Shown: positions 48,810-56,798 of the stretch, piece by piece
Layout of the letters: each line of letters begins with the position of its first letter
How positions within the stretch are numbered: position 1 is the first letter of the stretch
NCBI RefSeq assembly: GCF_018613155.1
Contig: NZ_JAGGQU010000011.1
Location: 1 to 64,000, forward strand
Source: Bacillus sp. ISL-55
Lineage (GTDB): Bacteria; Bacillota; Bacilli; Bacillales; Cytobacillaceae
Direction of reading: 5' to 3'
Length of the DNA stretch: 64,000 bases
Made by a program: the position numbers and the translations under genes
Notes under the pieces: generated by a model
What the model saw: the letters and a program-made list of their open reading frames with translations, nothing else
What the model was told of the DNA's origin: nothing
The model's database searches: none

Positions 48810-51353
48810 TTATATCTTCTCAATTTTTATTCGGGCCAGACCGCCATGACGGGCAGTTGAACCGCTTAAATGTTCATAATCGCTAGGAAGGATTTCGTTG
48901 TTATTTCCTCCGCGTGCGATTTTCTTCTGGTAATCCATCGTTGCGATTCTTCCATACGCCCAGTGGCCCTGGCCGTAGCACTTGACTGCAACTCCTGGCC
49001 GTGTTCCTTCCCACTCTTTTACCGTGACTTCAATGGAGCCTTGAACTGATGTTACTTTAACCCTGTCGCCTGATTTAACTCCATATTTCTTGCAATCTAC
49101 TGGATTAATCTTGATTACGTCATCCCATTTTTCATCCCCTGGATCCGCATCCTTGAATTCCTGGTACCAGGTGGTATTGGCGGAGCGGCCTTCACGATTG
49201 AGTCGTGAACGGTGTTCAGTGAAAATGAGCGGGAATTCCTTTTCATCACCGTAACGGATTGGCTCTTCATAGTGTGGAACGAAAGCAAGATCGCCTCTTG
49301 CTTCATACTTCATCGCTTCCATGACTTTGTCGATGCTCGTGTTATGGCCCTTCGCATGCTCATCTAACAGGCCTTTCAACGTTTCACTGTAAAACTCGAA
49401 TTTTGTTGATGCCGTTTCAAAGCCCTCTTCCCAGTGCTTCTTATATGGTGTCCGTTTCGCGTTCCAGACGCCCACGTCGACAAATTCCTGCCAGCTGCTG
49501 ATTTGGTCGCCCTTCTTCTCTTCAGATGGGTGCCAGAGTTTTTTCGATAAAAACTTCGTAGCAACTAAATTGAACTCTTTTTCATTTGTTGCCTTCTTAC
49601 CTGTTTCCGGATCGGTAAATTCATTTCGATAATAATCGTATAAATTAGAGAAACCTTTTTTAGCAAGGCTTTCTGCGATTAGCCAGCCAATTTCCGTCTC
49701 ATCCACCTTGCAATCCCATAGTGGTTCAATTACTGGCTGTTGTATGGAACCGTAAGCATTCATGTTTTGCTTGCTCTTTATAACTCCCCATCTTTCGAAA
49801 AGCTGGTGGCAGGCAGGTAAAACAATGTCTGCATACTGGGTCATTTCCGCCGGGTTTACCGTAATGTGTACATAGAACGGGATTTTTTCCATCGCCTTTT
49901 CCCATCGCTGAGCCCCGGTACAAGAGAAGACGAAGTTGTTCCAGTATCCAATTGCCATTTTGATGTCGTATGGATCCTCGTTCAGGATTCCATCCGCGAC
50001 ATTATTAGTGACTACACCCTTGTGCAGTTCGCCTTTTGCGAATGCAGGGAACTGAATCCGGCCGCGCTGGTCGATTTTTTCGTTCTTTTTACCCTTCTTG
50101 GCTATCTCGTCCAGATATGCATCCAGTTCCGGTATGTCTTGTAATGGTACTTTTTCACCCCGGTTCGTACCGCCGATATTCTCAATAGATCCTACAAGAG
50201 CATTTAACGCATGCGCACCCATGGAAGTATAGCCGCCGCGAATCTGCATCGCAGAACCTGGTGCAAGCCATGAAATGGCTCTTGGCGCTGCTTCAGCAAA
50301 GTCCCTGGCAACACGGTAAATCTGCTCTGCCGGTACACCAGCAATTTCAGCAGCCCACTCTGGCGTGCGATCTTTTAGTTCAAGATTCCACCATTTAACG
50401 ATTCCGTACGTCTTATTTTCTTCAAAAGCAGCTTCATCAACGGCTGTTCCTTTTGCAAATAGGTTTTCCCCATCCTTGAAGTCACCGACAAATTCACGGT
50501 TCCAGATTCCTTCTTTTAAAATTACGTGGGCAATGGCAGAAACCAATGCTCCGTCCTGGCCCGGGATGACTGGCAGCCATTCATCGGCCTTGGAAGCTGT
50601 TGCGGAAAGACGCGGATCGATAACAGCGACTTTTGCCTGGTCCAGGACTTTTCCGAACATGCTGATGGCATGTGGCACCTGTCTGTTTGATGATACTGGA
50701 TCAGTGCTCCACATGAGTACATATCTTGTGTGCTCTAAATCATAATCACGATAGTCCCAGTATGCTTCCGTAACATATGGTCCCAATTTCTCCGCTTCTG
50801 CACAGATAGCACTATGTGAAATATTGTTTGGCGACCCAAAAATCGTTGGTAACGCTTTATAGAATATATCCGCGGCGCCTGTATAACGTCCTCTGAGTAA
50901 TGCGAATTTATGTGTTTCATGGTTATTACGCAATTCCATCATTTTATCTGTAATCGCATCAATGGCCTCTTCCCAGCTGATTGGCACAAACTTAGGATCT
51001 TCATTGCGCCCTTTTTTCGGATTGGTACGCTTCATTGGAACCTTGACTCTATCTGGATCATATAGCTGTTGGATGGCCAGATGCGGTCTTGGACAGATTT
51101 TGCCATGGTTACCTTTGGAGTTAGGGTTTCCTCTTACCTTGATCGCCCTGCCATTTTCGACATACACCTGAACAGGACACCATGTTGTACATCCCTGGCA
51201 AGTTGATGCCAGCCATTTTCCACTTTCAGCTATTTGTTCTTTTTTGTCTGTTTCAGAAAATGCAGTGAGCATTGGTTTGTTCGCTGATAAACCTGCAACG
51301 GTTGCACCTGTTACTGCAGATGCCTTTATAAAACCTCTACGTGAAATTCCCAT
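48810..51353 (-). CDS. arrA: Molybdopterin oxidoreductase catalytic subunit, probable respiratory arsenate reductase
   Basis: The 847-residue DMSO-reductase-family enzyme begins with a Tat signal (SRRGFIK at residues 4-10). The [4Fe-4S] site is CQGCTTWC plus Cys87 (Cys52, 55, 59, 87). LLRGRYTGA (residues 152-160) contains the RGRY motif that I recall as separating ArrA from arsenite oxidases of the Arx type (XGRGWG). Cys184 in SHSAICAEA is the probable Mo ligand. RSRLNREGRSANT and GQGHWAYGR near the C-terminus also look ArrA-like, and the length fits (about 850 aa). The arsenic genes on both sides support arsenate as substrate. Selenate, polysulfide or thiosulfate reductase remain alternatives. 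Confidence 0.78.
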   Translation of the reverse strand: MGISRRGFIKASAVTGATVAGLSANKPMLTAFSETDKKEQIAESGKWLASTCQGCTTWCPVQVYVENGRAIKVRGNPNSKGNHGKICPRPHLAIQQLYDPDRVKVPMKRTNPKKGRNEDPKFVPISWEEAIDAITDKMMELRNNHETHKFALLRGRYTGAADIFYKALPTIFGSPNNISHSAICAEAEKLGPYVTEAYWDYRDYDLEHTRYVLMWSTDPVSSNRQVPHAISMFGKVLDQAKVAVIDPRLSATASKADEWLPVIPGQDGALVSAIAHVILKEGIWNREFVGDFKDGENLFAKGTAVDEAAFEENKTYGIVKWWNLELKDRTPEWAAEIAGVPAEQIYRVARDFAEAAPRAISWLAPGSAMQIRGGYTSMGAHALNALVGSIENIGGTNRGEKVPLQDIPELDAYLDEIAKKGKKNEKIDQRGRIQFPAFAKGELHKGVVTNNVADGILNEDPYDIKMAIGYWNNFVFSCTGAQRWEKAMEKIPFYVHITVNPAEMTQYADIVLPACHQLFERWGVIKSKQNMNAYGSIQQPVIEPLWDCKVDETEIGWLIAESLAKKGFSNLYDYYRNEFTDPETGKKATNEKEFNLVATKFLSKKLWHPSEEKKGDQISSWQEFVDVGVWNAKRTPYKKHWEEGFETASTKFEFYSETLKGLLDEHAKGHNTSIDKVMEAMKYEARGDLAFVPHYEEPIRYGDEKEFPLIFTEHRSRLNREGRSANTTWYQEFKDADPGDEKWDDVIKINPVDCKKYGVKSGDRVKVTSVQGSIEVTVKEWEGTRPGVAVKCYGQGHWAYGRIATMDYQKKIARGGNNNEILPSDYEHLSGSTARHGGLARIKIEKI

Positions 51354-51380
51354 TTTGATAGACCTCCTTTTTCAAATCGA

Positions 51381-52301
51381 TTACAATCCAGCCAGCGGAA
51401 TCTGGCCTGAGTAAAGGATGATATGCTTGAAGGCATAGCTTCCGATCAAGACAACCGCAGTAAAGATCATTGCTGTATAGAAATTCATTTTTATTTTTTT
51501 CAGTGTTGAATAGCCAGCAATCGCAAGTGGAATCACCAGTCCGATGGTTACAACCAAGATCCACCAGTACATCCCGAAGTGGCTGATTAAGTTCTGATAA
51601 GCGATGATTGCTTCTGTTCCAGCTGAGTTAAGGCTGATTCTCCAGGTAAGGATGAGCAGTGCCTGGATAGCTGCTAGTGAAACTAATAGTTTCGGATATG
51701 TGAAAACATGAGCATTTGAGGATATAGCTGTTTCTGAGTACACTTCCTTGCTCTTCATAATGATCGACCTCATGAAAACTGCTTCAACAGCCATCAGGAC
51801 ACTGCTTCCGGAAAAGATTGAGGAAACGAGGAACATGACTGGAATCAAGCCGTTTGCCCAGCCCGGAACTCCAAGAGACATAAGCAGAAGTCCGTGATAT
51901 ATGCCCACGGCCAGTGCGAACACCGAACCAGCAATTACCAAACCTTTAAAAAGTCCCATTTGATAAGCATTTTGTTTATACTTCCATACCACCAAAAAGA
52001 TTACGAAAGACAGCATGATGAATATCGTCTGAAGGAAACCTCCCCAAGATGTAACGGACGTAGGGTTGACATTGATGAATGTCGACAGCATCCGGAATGG
52101 CTTACCCAATTCAGTGAGAAGCGCAAACACTCCCAATCCAACTAGTACAGGTGAAAGAATAAACCCCAGCCTAGTGACCTTTAATGATTTCTCCTTGAAC
52201 ACCAGACTGAAATAGGCTGCTAGCAGGAAAACTCCGATCCCGACACCGCCAAGAAATAAATCAAGGGCGACACGATAATCCCAATATGCGTGAAAATCCA
52301 T
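51381..52301 (-). CDS. arrC: NrfD/PsrC-type membrane anchor subunit (ArrC-like)
   Basis: Membrane subunit of 306 residues with about eight helices, NrfD/PsrC type; it oxidises menaquinol and passes electrons to the Fe-S subunit. DYRVALDLFLGGVGIGVFLL at the start and LTELGKPFRMLSTF carry typical residues. The start is the ATG at 52301 behind AAGGAGG. It is first in the order C-A-B-D, an arrangement I recall from arr operons of Firmicutes. A strong hairpin separates it from the regulator gene upstream. Confidence 0.83.
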   Translation of the reverse strand: MDFHAYWDYRVALDLFLGGVGIGVFLLAAYFSLVFKEKSLKVTRLGFILSPVLVGLGVFALLTELGKPFRMLSTFINVNPTSVTSWGGFLQTIFIMLSFVIFLVVWKYKQNAYQMGLFKGLVIAGSVFALAVGIYHGLLLMSLGVPGWANGLIPVMFLVSSIFSGSSVLMAVEAVFMRSIIMKSKEVYSETAISSNAHVFTYPKLLVSLAAIQALLILTWRISLNSAGTEAIIAYQNLISHFGMYWWILVVTIGLVIPLAIAGYSTLKKIKMNFYTAMIFTAVVLIGSYAFKHIILYSGQIPLAGL

Positions 52302-52373
52302 TTCCTTGACCTCCTTATCGATTAAATACATTAACTACACTCCTATCATCAGATATTCAGGGCAAAAAATATA

Positions 52374-52411
52374 TCAGTAAATCCCCTAATCTTTTGTAGG
52401 GAATTTACTGA
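52374..52411 (-). terminator. Long hairpin between the XRE gene and arrC
   Basis: Fifteen-base arms (TCAGTAAATCCCCTA and TAGGGAATTTACTGA, one mismatch) followed by TATATTTTTT on the minus strand. It ends the XRE-gene transcript or regulates entry into arrC. Confidence 0.7.
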
Positions 52412-52435
52412 CATAGCATTTTCCTTATTCAGGTT

Positions 52436-52684
52436 TTACCATATAACGCATTTTTCTGGTTCATCACACCAGATTCTTTCCTTTAATTCGATGAATGATA
52501 CATCAAGAGCAGAAGCTAAAGCTGCGATGAATCCGTCACTTGGGAACACCCTGCTGCATTCAGTATCCTGAATGAACTTGCGTGTCGTCCCCGTCCTCAT
52601 TGCCAATTCATCCTGTGACATTCCTTTACCCTCTCTAATAAGCTGAATCATGAAGCCGTAATCTTTACAAGGATCCTTTAACAT
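52436..52684 (-). CDS. Small XRE-type HTH protein
   Basis: An 82-residue protein with a Cro/CI HTH (MIQLIREGKGMSQDELAMRT, then GTTRKFIQDTECSRVFPSDG) and no effector domain. It ends CDEPEKCVIW, and with two other Cys (KDPCKDY, DTECSR) it could respond to metalloid or redox (inference). It lies between the arr-like cluster and the plus-strand ArsR gene, divergent from the latter. It may be a local regulator of the arr genes. Confidence 0.75.
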   Translation of the reverse strand: MLKDPCKDYGFMIQLIREGKGMSQDELAMRTGTTRKFIQDTECSRVFPSDGFIAALASALDVSFIELKERIWCDEPEKCVIW

Positions 52685-52790
52685 CCCAAATCCCCTCGAC
52701 TTTCATATAAGTTAATAATTATATGGTAATGGATTTATGTTAAGGATTCATTACAGCATTGTAAATTGTAAGTTGACTGAGAAAAAATAA

Positions 52791-52809
52791 AATCAAAAAT
52801 TTTTGATTT
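52791..52809. promoter_or_regulatory. ArsR operator 1 (perfect palindrome)
   Basis: AAATCAAAAATTTTGATTT is a perfect 19-base palindrome with ATCAA/TTGAT arms, immediately upstream of the -35 element of the plus-strand arsR. Confidence 0.7.
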
Positions 52810-52814
52810 AACAG

Positions 52815-52843
52815 TTGCAAAGTGGATGATAAGGAAATATAAT
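52815..52843 (+). promoter_or_regulatory. SigmaA promoter of arsR3
   Basis: TTGCAA, 17 bases, TATAAT. It is flanked on both sides by ATCAA/TTGAT operators. Confidence 0.8.
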
Positions 52844-52850
52844 ACAATAT

Positions 52851-52866
52851 ATCAAGAGATTTTGAT
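52851..52866. promoter_or_regulatory. ArsR operator 2
   Basis: ATCAAGAGATTTTGAT (ATCAA-N6-TTGAT) lies at the expected transcription start and directly before the arsR ribosome site. Confidence 0.7.
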
Positions 52867-52881
52867 TAAGGAGAGCTGACA

Positions 52882-53241
52882 GTGGAAAAATTCATTCCTT
52901 TAACAGACCTGACCAATGACTCCAAAGCCATTAAGGAACCGCCGCTTCAAAGCACCTTTGAAAAATACGAGAAGAAATTCAAAGCCCTTGCCGACCAAAA
53001 ACGCCTGCACATTCTCAATCTTCTATGCCAGCAAGACTCCAGCTGCGTTTGTGATCTAAGTGAACTGATTGACATGCCCCAATCAAAATTGTCGTATCAT
53101 CTGAAAATTTTGCTTGATGCCAATCTGATCCAGAAAGAAACAAAGGGAACCTGGAGCTACTACACAGTAAACACCAAAGAAATTAACCATCTATTATCTC
53201 CAGAGCTTTGCTGCCTTTTCAGACCTAGCAACTGTTGTTAG
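52882..53241 (+). CDS. ArsR-family repressor 3
   Basis: A 119-residue repressor with an N-terminal extension, then the ArsR fold: LADQKRLHILNLLCQQDSSC, VCDLSELIDMPQSKLSYHLK. The C-V-C of the metalloid site is in SSCVCDL, and further Cys stand at the C-terminus (PELCCLFRPSNCC), a pattern like the CC tails of other metalloid sensors. The start is GTG behind AAGGAGAG. It is transcribed from a promoter bracketed by ATCAA/TTGAT palindromes; the same sites recur before the two small Cys-protein genes downstream, so it probably controls the whole plus-strand cluster. Confidence 0.88.
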   Translation: MEKFIPLTDLTNDSKAIKEPPLQSTFEKYEKKFKALADQKRLHILNLLCQQDSSCVCDLSELIDMPQSKLSYHLKILLDANLIQKETKGTWSYYTVNTKEINHLLSPELCCLFRPSNCC

Positions 53242-53261
53242 GTTAACTTTTCAAAGTATTA

Positions 53262-53299
53262 ATCAATTTTTTTTGATAAATAAATCAACATATTTTGAT
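53262..53299. promoter_or_regulatory. ArsR operators 3 and 4
   Basis: ATCAATTTTTTTTGAT (53262-53277) and ATCAACATATTTTGAT (53284-53299), both ATCAA-N6-TTGAT, in tandem at 22-base spacing just before the ribosome site of the 56-residue protein gene. Confidence 0.7.
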
Positions 53300-53315
53300 T
53301 AAGGAGAGGATATAT

Positions 53316-53486
53316 ATGTTTTATCAAGATTATCAAGCATTGGCACAGTTAAAACAGCAGGAAGTTGAAAGGAAAGCTAGACACGCATGGAAGTTCTTTG
53401 AACAGCCTGAAACGAAGAGATTCCCTTGGCCAGCTCGCACTCAAAAACAGCAGCCTAAATGCTGCACAGTTCCAGCTAACGCTTAA
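53316..53486 (+). CDS. Small basic Cys-pair protein of the arsenic cluster
   Basis: A 56-residue protein with an amphipathic helix (YQALAQLKQQEVERKARHAW), an aromatic and basic middle (KFFEQPETKRFPWPA) and a C-terminal Cys pair (PKCCTVPANA, Cys49-50). There is no signal or membrane segment. The start has AAGGAGAGG. It lies between arsR3 and a CSCS permease gene and is preceded by two ArsR-type operators. A metalloid chaperone or sensor role for the CC pair is a guess. I recognise no family. Confidence 0.7.
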   Translation: MFYQDYQALAQLKQQEVERKARHAWKFFEQPETKRFPWPARTQKQQPKCCTVPANA

Positions 53487-53512
53487 ATAATGGAGGAAGA
53501 AGGTAGAGGATA

Positions 53513-54376
53513 ATGATTGAATTTCTAAAAAGCTTTTTATGGATAGCCCTAGAACTAACAGTGCTTTTTATCGGGATATCCTTCTTGATCAGCCTGCTCC
53601 AGGGATATATTCCTTATGAAAAAATCGAAAAGAAACTGACAGGACGCAATAAAGTGCTAGCCAGCTTTGCCGCCATCCTGTTCGCGTTTATCACACCCTT
53701 TTGCTCCTGCTCCACGATTCCAGTAGTCGTCAATATGCTGAAAAAGAAAATCCCGTTTTCAATCGTTATGGTTTTCCTCTTCGCTTCTCCGGTGCTGGAC
53801 CCGACAATTTTAACCATCATGGGTGTCGTGATGGGCTGGAAGGTAACGATCATATACACCATCATTACAAGTGTTTTCTCGATTGTCATCGGCTTTACAC
53901 TCGATAAGCTGGGATTCCAGCGATACGTCAAAAATGTCATCATGTCTGGCTATGAAGAAAAGAACCAAAAGTTCAATTGGAGATTCGCCTTAGACGAAAC
54001 CTGGTCGCTGATGAAAAGTGTCTACCCATACTTGCTGATTGGTGCTGCGATTGGCGCGGTCATCCACGGACTTGTTCCAACTGAAATCATTACGAAATGG
54101 TTCGGTCATGATGCATGGTGGCTGATCCCAGTCGCTGCAATTGCCGGGATTCCTTTGTACATTCGACTTTCTAGCATGATCCCGATTTCGCAAATGCTGA
54201 TTTTAAAAGGAATGGCCCTTGGTCCTGTGATGGCGATGATGATCAGCTCAGCCGGCGCCAGCCTGCCGGAAGTCATCCTGCTGAAGTCGATTTTTAAAAA
54301 GCAGCTCGTGATTGCCTTCATCGCTTCTGTTATAACGATGTCCACTGTCTCTGGGTTTGTGTTCTACTTTGTTTAA
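53513..54376 (+). CDS. CSCS permease (ArsP/DUF318-like)
   Basis: Membrane permease of 287 residues, about eight helices, same superfamily as the ArsP-type protein encoded at 41.1 kb. It has the motif TPFCSCSTIPVVVNML and the family repeats GIPLYIRLSSMIPISQMLI and ISSAGASLPEVILLKSIFKK. It is shorter than the other copy because the loop between the halves is smaller. Flanked by two tiny CC-containing proteins under a shared set of ArsR operators, so efflux of a trivalent arsenical is the likely role (inference). Confidence 0.83.
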   Translation: MIEFLKSFLWIALELTVLFIGISFLISLLQGYIPYEKIEKKLTGRNKVLASFAAILFAFITPFCSCSTIPVVVNMLKKKIPFSIVMVFLFASPVLDPTILTIMGVVMGWKVTIIYTIITSVFSIVIGFTLDKLGFQRYVKNVIMSGYEEKNQKFNWRFALDETWSLMKSVYPYLLIGAAIGAVIHGLVPTEIITKWFGHDAWWLIPVAAIAGIPLYIRLSSMIPISQMLILKGMALGPVMAMMISSAGASLPEVILLKSIFKKQLVIAFIASVITMSTVSGFVFYFV

Positions 54377-54379
54377 TAA

Positions 54380-54395
54380 ATCAAATTTTCTTGAT
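54380..54395. promoter_or_regulatory. ArsR operator 5
   Basis: ATCAAATTTTCTTGAT, again ATCAA-N6-TTGAT, directly before the ribosome site (AAAGGAGG) of the 43-residue Cys-rich gene. Confidence 0.65.
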
Positions 54396-54412
54396 GAAAG
54401 GAGGTGAAATCA

Positions 54413-54544
54413 ATGGCTAACTTTATCAAAATCCTTATGGGCAGCAACTCAAAGTCTGATTGCTGCAATGTTGAAATCAAGGAAGTCCAGGAAACAGAAG
54501 AGAAAAACGAAGCTTGCTGCGGCGGGGATACTTCTTGCTGCTAA
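54413..54544 (+). CDS. 43-residue protein with three CC pairs
   Basis: Very small acidic protein with Cys pairs at residues 17-18, 35-36 and 42-43 (SDCCNVE, EACCGGDTSCC). The strong AAAGGAGGTGAAAT ribosome site and the ArsR-type operator before it argue that it is expressed. Six thiols in a 43-residue soluble peptide suggest metalloid binding, like a metallothionein or a carrier for the permease encoded just upstream (inference). I know no named family. Confidence 0.7.
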   Translation: MANFIKILMGSNSKSDCCNVEIKEVQETEEKNEACCGGDTSCC

Positions 54545-54568
54545 TCATTTTACAATAATAGGAAGACG

Positions 54569-54660
54569 GTGCAATTAAGTATTGTTACCGTGCAATTAGC
54601 ATCATTATTCGTGCAATTCCCTGACTTTACAGTGCAATTACAGGCAATCTTGGTGCGAAT
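54569..54660. repeat. Tandem array with exact 21-bp period (GTGCAATT)
   Basis: GTGCAATT begins at 54569, 54590, 54611 and 54632, and GTGCGAAT at 54653: five units at exactly 21 bases. The bases between differ. It lies in the 219-base convergent gap between the arsenic cluster and the CNNM gene. Confidence 0.85.
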
Positions 54661-54715
54661 ATTGCTTCTTAATAAGAAAATAATTTTTCCAGGGCAATTT
54701 AAGCATGGAAAATAG

Positions 54716-54758
54716 CAAAAAGGTGGAGCCAGGCATCTAAAACGCCTGATTCCACCTT
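54716..54758. terminator. Bidirectional terminator
   Basis: Stem AAGGTGGA...TCCACCTT with an inner CAGGC/GCCTG, with T runs on both strands; serves the CNNM gene on the minus strand. Confidence 0.85.
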
Positions 54759-54763
54759 CTTTT

Positions 54764-56026
54764 TTATTCTTCAACTTCAAGTACTGGCATGATTTCCACT
54801 TTTATATTACGAATACGGTGATTTTCTACTTCCTTGACGATAATCCGCAGGTTTTCGTAGACAAATGTATCGCCGTTTACCGGGATGCTTTCCAATGTTT
54901 CAAAAATCCAGCCGCCGAGGTTATGGTACGATGTATCCGGCATTGGTACATTGAACAGTTCGGCAAAATCATCAAGATCGTAGGCCGCATCGAACTCATA
55001 TGTGCTCTCATCGATCTTTGTCATAATATTGACCTTTTCATCGTGCTCATCCCAAATCTCGCCAACAAGCTCTTCGAGGATATCCTCAAGTGTGATCAAG
55101 CCGCTCGTTCCGCCGAATTCATCGACGACGATGGCCATATGGCTCTTCGTCCTTTGCAGCTCAGGCAGCAGGGTCGCGATTTTCATCGACTTCACGACGA
55201 ACATTGGCTGGCGCAGCATCTCACGGACATTGACCTCTTTATTCTGGATCAGTTCTGCAAAAAACTCACGTTCGGACAAAAATCCGATGATATTATCTAT
55301 ATTGTCTTCATAAACCGGAACACGTGAAAAACGTTCTTCGATGAAAATCTGCTTGATTTCCTCGAGTGACTGGTTTACTTCGATTGTAATCATATCCATT
55401 CGATGCGTTAAGACTTCACCGACAAGAACATCGTTAAATTCCAGGGAACGGTGCACAAGCTCCCTTTCCTCATTATTAATGACTCCCTCTTCTTCACTGA
55501 TATCCACCATCACTTTGATTTCTTCTTCGGTGACGGACGGCTGATTTTCTCCCTTTGAGAACATCCTCGACACGGACGCCTTCAACTTGCTGAACACGAA
55601 GTTGACGGGGGTCAGGATTTTAATCAGCAGCAACAGAATGGCAGAAATTTTTAACGAATACTCCTCTGCATTTTCCTTTGCCATAGACTTCGGTAAGATC
55701 TCACCGAAGATTAGGATGAGAATCGTCATGACAAATGTACTAACGATCAGACCGGTGCTGGCACCGAACAGGTCAACGGCTACTTTTGACGAGATACTCG
55801 CCGCAGCGATATTGACGATATTGTTTCCTACTAGAATCGTAGATAACGCATCATCGAAGTTCTCGGAAATATGCAAAGCATTCTTGCTTCCAGCTCGGCC
55901 TTCGGACACATAATTCCGCAGCCTGATTCTATTGACGCTGGAAAAAGCGGTTTCTGCCGATGAAAAGAAGGCAGATAAAAGAATTAAAACACCTAATAAA
56001 ATGACTAAACCTATGGGAACTTCCAA
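54764..56026 (-). CDS. CNNM/CorC-type membrane protein (hemolysin family)
   Basis: A 420-residue protein: DUF21 membrane domain with three to four helices (about 1-170, GEILPKSMAKENAEEYSLK), a pair of CBS domains (about 200-330, MDMITIEVNQSLEEIKQIF, MAIVVDEFGGTSGLITLEDI) and a C-terminal CorC_HlyC domain (about 345-415). The architecture matches bacterial CNNM magnesium/divalent cation transporters; MpfA and YhdP are Bacillus/Staphylococcus relatives. Old names call it hemolysin. It is monocistronic with a bidirectional terminator. Confidence 0.9.
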   Translation of the reverse strand: MEVPIGLVILLGVLILLSAFFSSAETAFSSVNRIRLRNYVSEGRAGSKNALHISENFDDALSTILVGNNIVNIAAASISSKVAVDLFGASTGLIVSTFVMTILILIFGEILPKSMAKENAEEYSLKISAILLLLIKILTPVNFVFSKLKASVSRMFSKGENQPSVTEEEIKVMVDISEEEGVINNEERELVHRSLEFNDVLVGEVLTHRMDMITIEVNQSLEEIKQIFIEERFSRVPVYEDNIDNIIGFLSEREFFAELIQNKEVNVREMLRQPMFVVKSMKIATLLPELQRTKSHMAIVVDEFGGTSGLITLEDILEELVGEIWDEHDEKVNIMTKIDESTYEFDAAYDLDDFAELFNVPMPDTSYHNLGGWIFETLESIPVNGDTFVYENLRIIVKEVENHRIRNIKVEIMPVLEVEE

Positions 56027-56157
56027 AAAAACTCACTCTCCGAAAAAAAATTTGTCAGAATATATTTTACTGTTTCAACGGGTATAAATCAAATACTCTA
56101 GCTCATCCTTATGTATGTACGGTTTACCCGGCGATAAGGTTTCATAATCAGAGATCA

Positions 56158-56700
56158 TTACATTTCCTTGCCTGCCAAATTATTCTTGTTCACATACTTC
56201 ACTTTACGAATCAGTACATAGCCAAGATAAGCAAAAGCTGACCCCAGCATTGCCCCCACAGCAATGTCTGCCGGATAATGCACCCCAGCCCAAATCCGAG
56301 AAAAACCAACCATCACTGCGAGCAGAACCCATAAATATGTATGCTTCCTTTTATACAGCCAGAACGTAACAGCGATCGTGAAAAATATAATTGTATGATC
56401 GCTTGGAAACGAGTTGTTCACTTTCATGTCTATCAATTGATTGACATCCTCAAGTGTCGCAAATGGCTGGTGATTTGAATAGAACATGCCGGCAATCTTC
56501 CCGGCGATTTCCGCTAAAATGAGCGCCGCCAGACCGCTTACCACCATCAACCGGTTCCCGGCCTTACGGCTGAACAAGTACACAAGCACTGCCGCCGCTA
56601 AAAGGTAAATCGCATTGTTAGCAATAAAGACCATGACCGGATTCAAAACCTCGAATTCCTTTCCTGCGTCATTGATGATCCTGAAAAGCTCAATATTCAT
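56158..56700 (-). CDS. PAP2 phosphatase (BcrC-like undecaprenyl pyrophosphatase)
   Basis: Membrane phosphatase of 180 residues with about six helices. The acid-phosphatase motifs are visible: KIAGMFYSNHQPF (C1-like), NNSFPSDHTIIFF (C2: PSDH) and RIWAGVHYPADIAVGAMLGS (C3: R-x5-HYPxD). It resembles B. subtilis BcrC, which recycles undecaprenyl pyrophosphate and gives bacitracin resistance. No terminator was recognised in the 131 bases after it. Confidence 0.87.
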   Translation of the reverse strand: MNIELFRIINDAGKEFEVLNPVMVFIANNAIYLLAAAVLVYLFSRKAGNRLMVVSGLAALILAEIAGKIAGMFYSNHQPFATLEDVNQLIDMKVNNSFPSDHTIIFFTIAVTFWLYKRKHTYLWVLLAVMVGFSRIWAGVHYPADIAVGAMLGSAFAYLGYVLIRKVKYVNKNNLAGKEM

Positions 56701-56766
56701 CTCTCTTAATACACTCTCCCCTTAACAAATTAATTTGATTATATAATATTTTCCCTCTGCCTAAAC

Positions 56767-56795
56767 AAAAAATCGAAGGCCAAAGCAGCCTCCGA
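56767..56795 (-). terminator. Terminator of the flavodoxin gene
   Basis: Eight-bp stem TCGGAGGC/GCCTTCGA (one wobble) with T following on the minus strand. Confidence 0.75.
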
Positions 56796-56798
56796 TTT

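Noticed and set aside
48810..51353. Selenate reductase (SrdA) or tetrathionate reductase as main call
   Set aside because: The gene order C-A-B-D, RGRY motif, 847-aa length and arsenic context fit ArrA better; TtrA is much longer. Kept only as alternatives.
53316..53486. Selenocysteine or frameshift in the small Cys protein gene
   Set aside because: The frame is complete with normal start and stop; no in-frame TGA.
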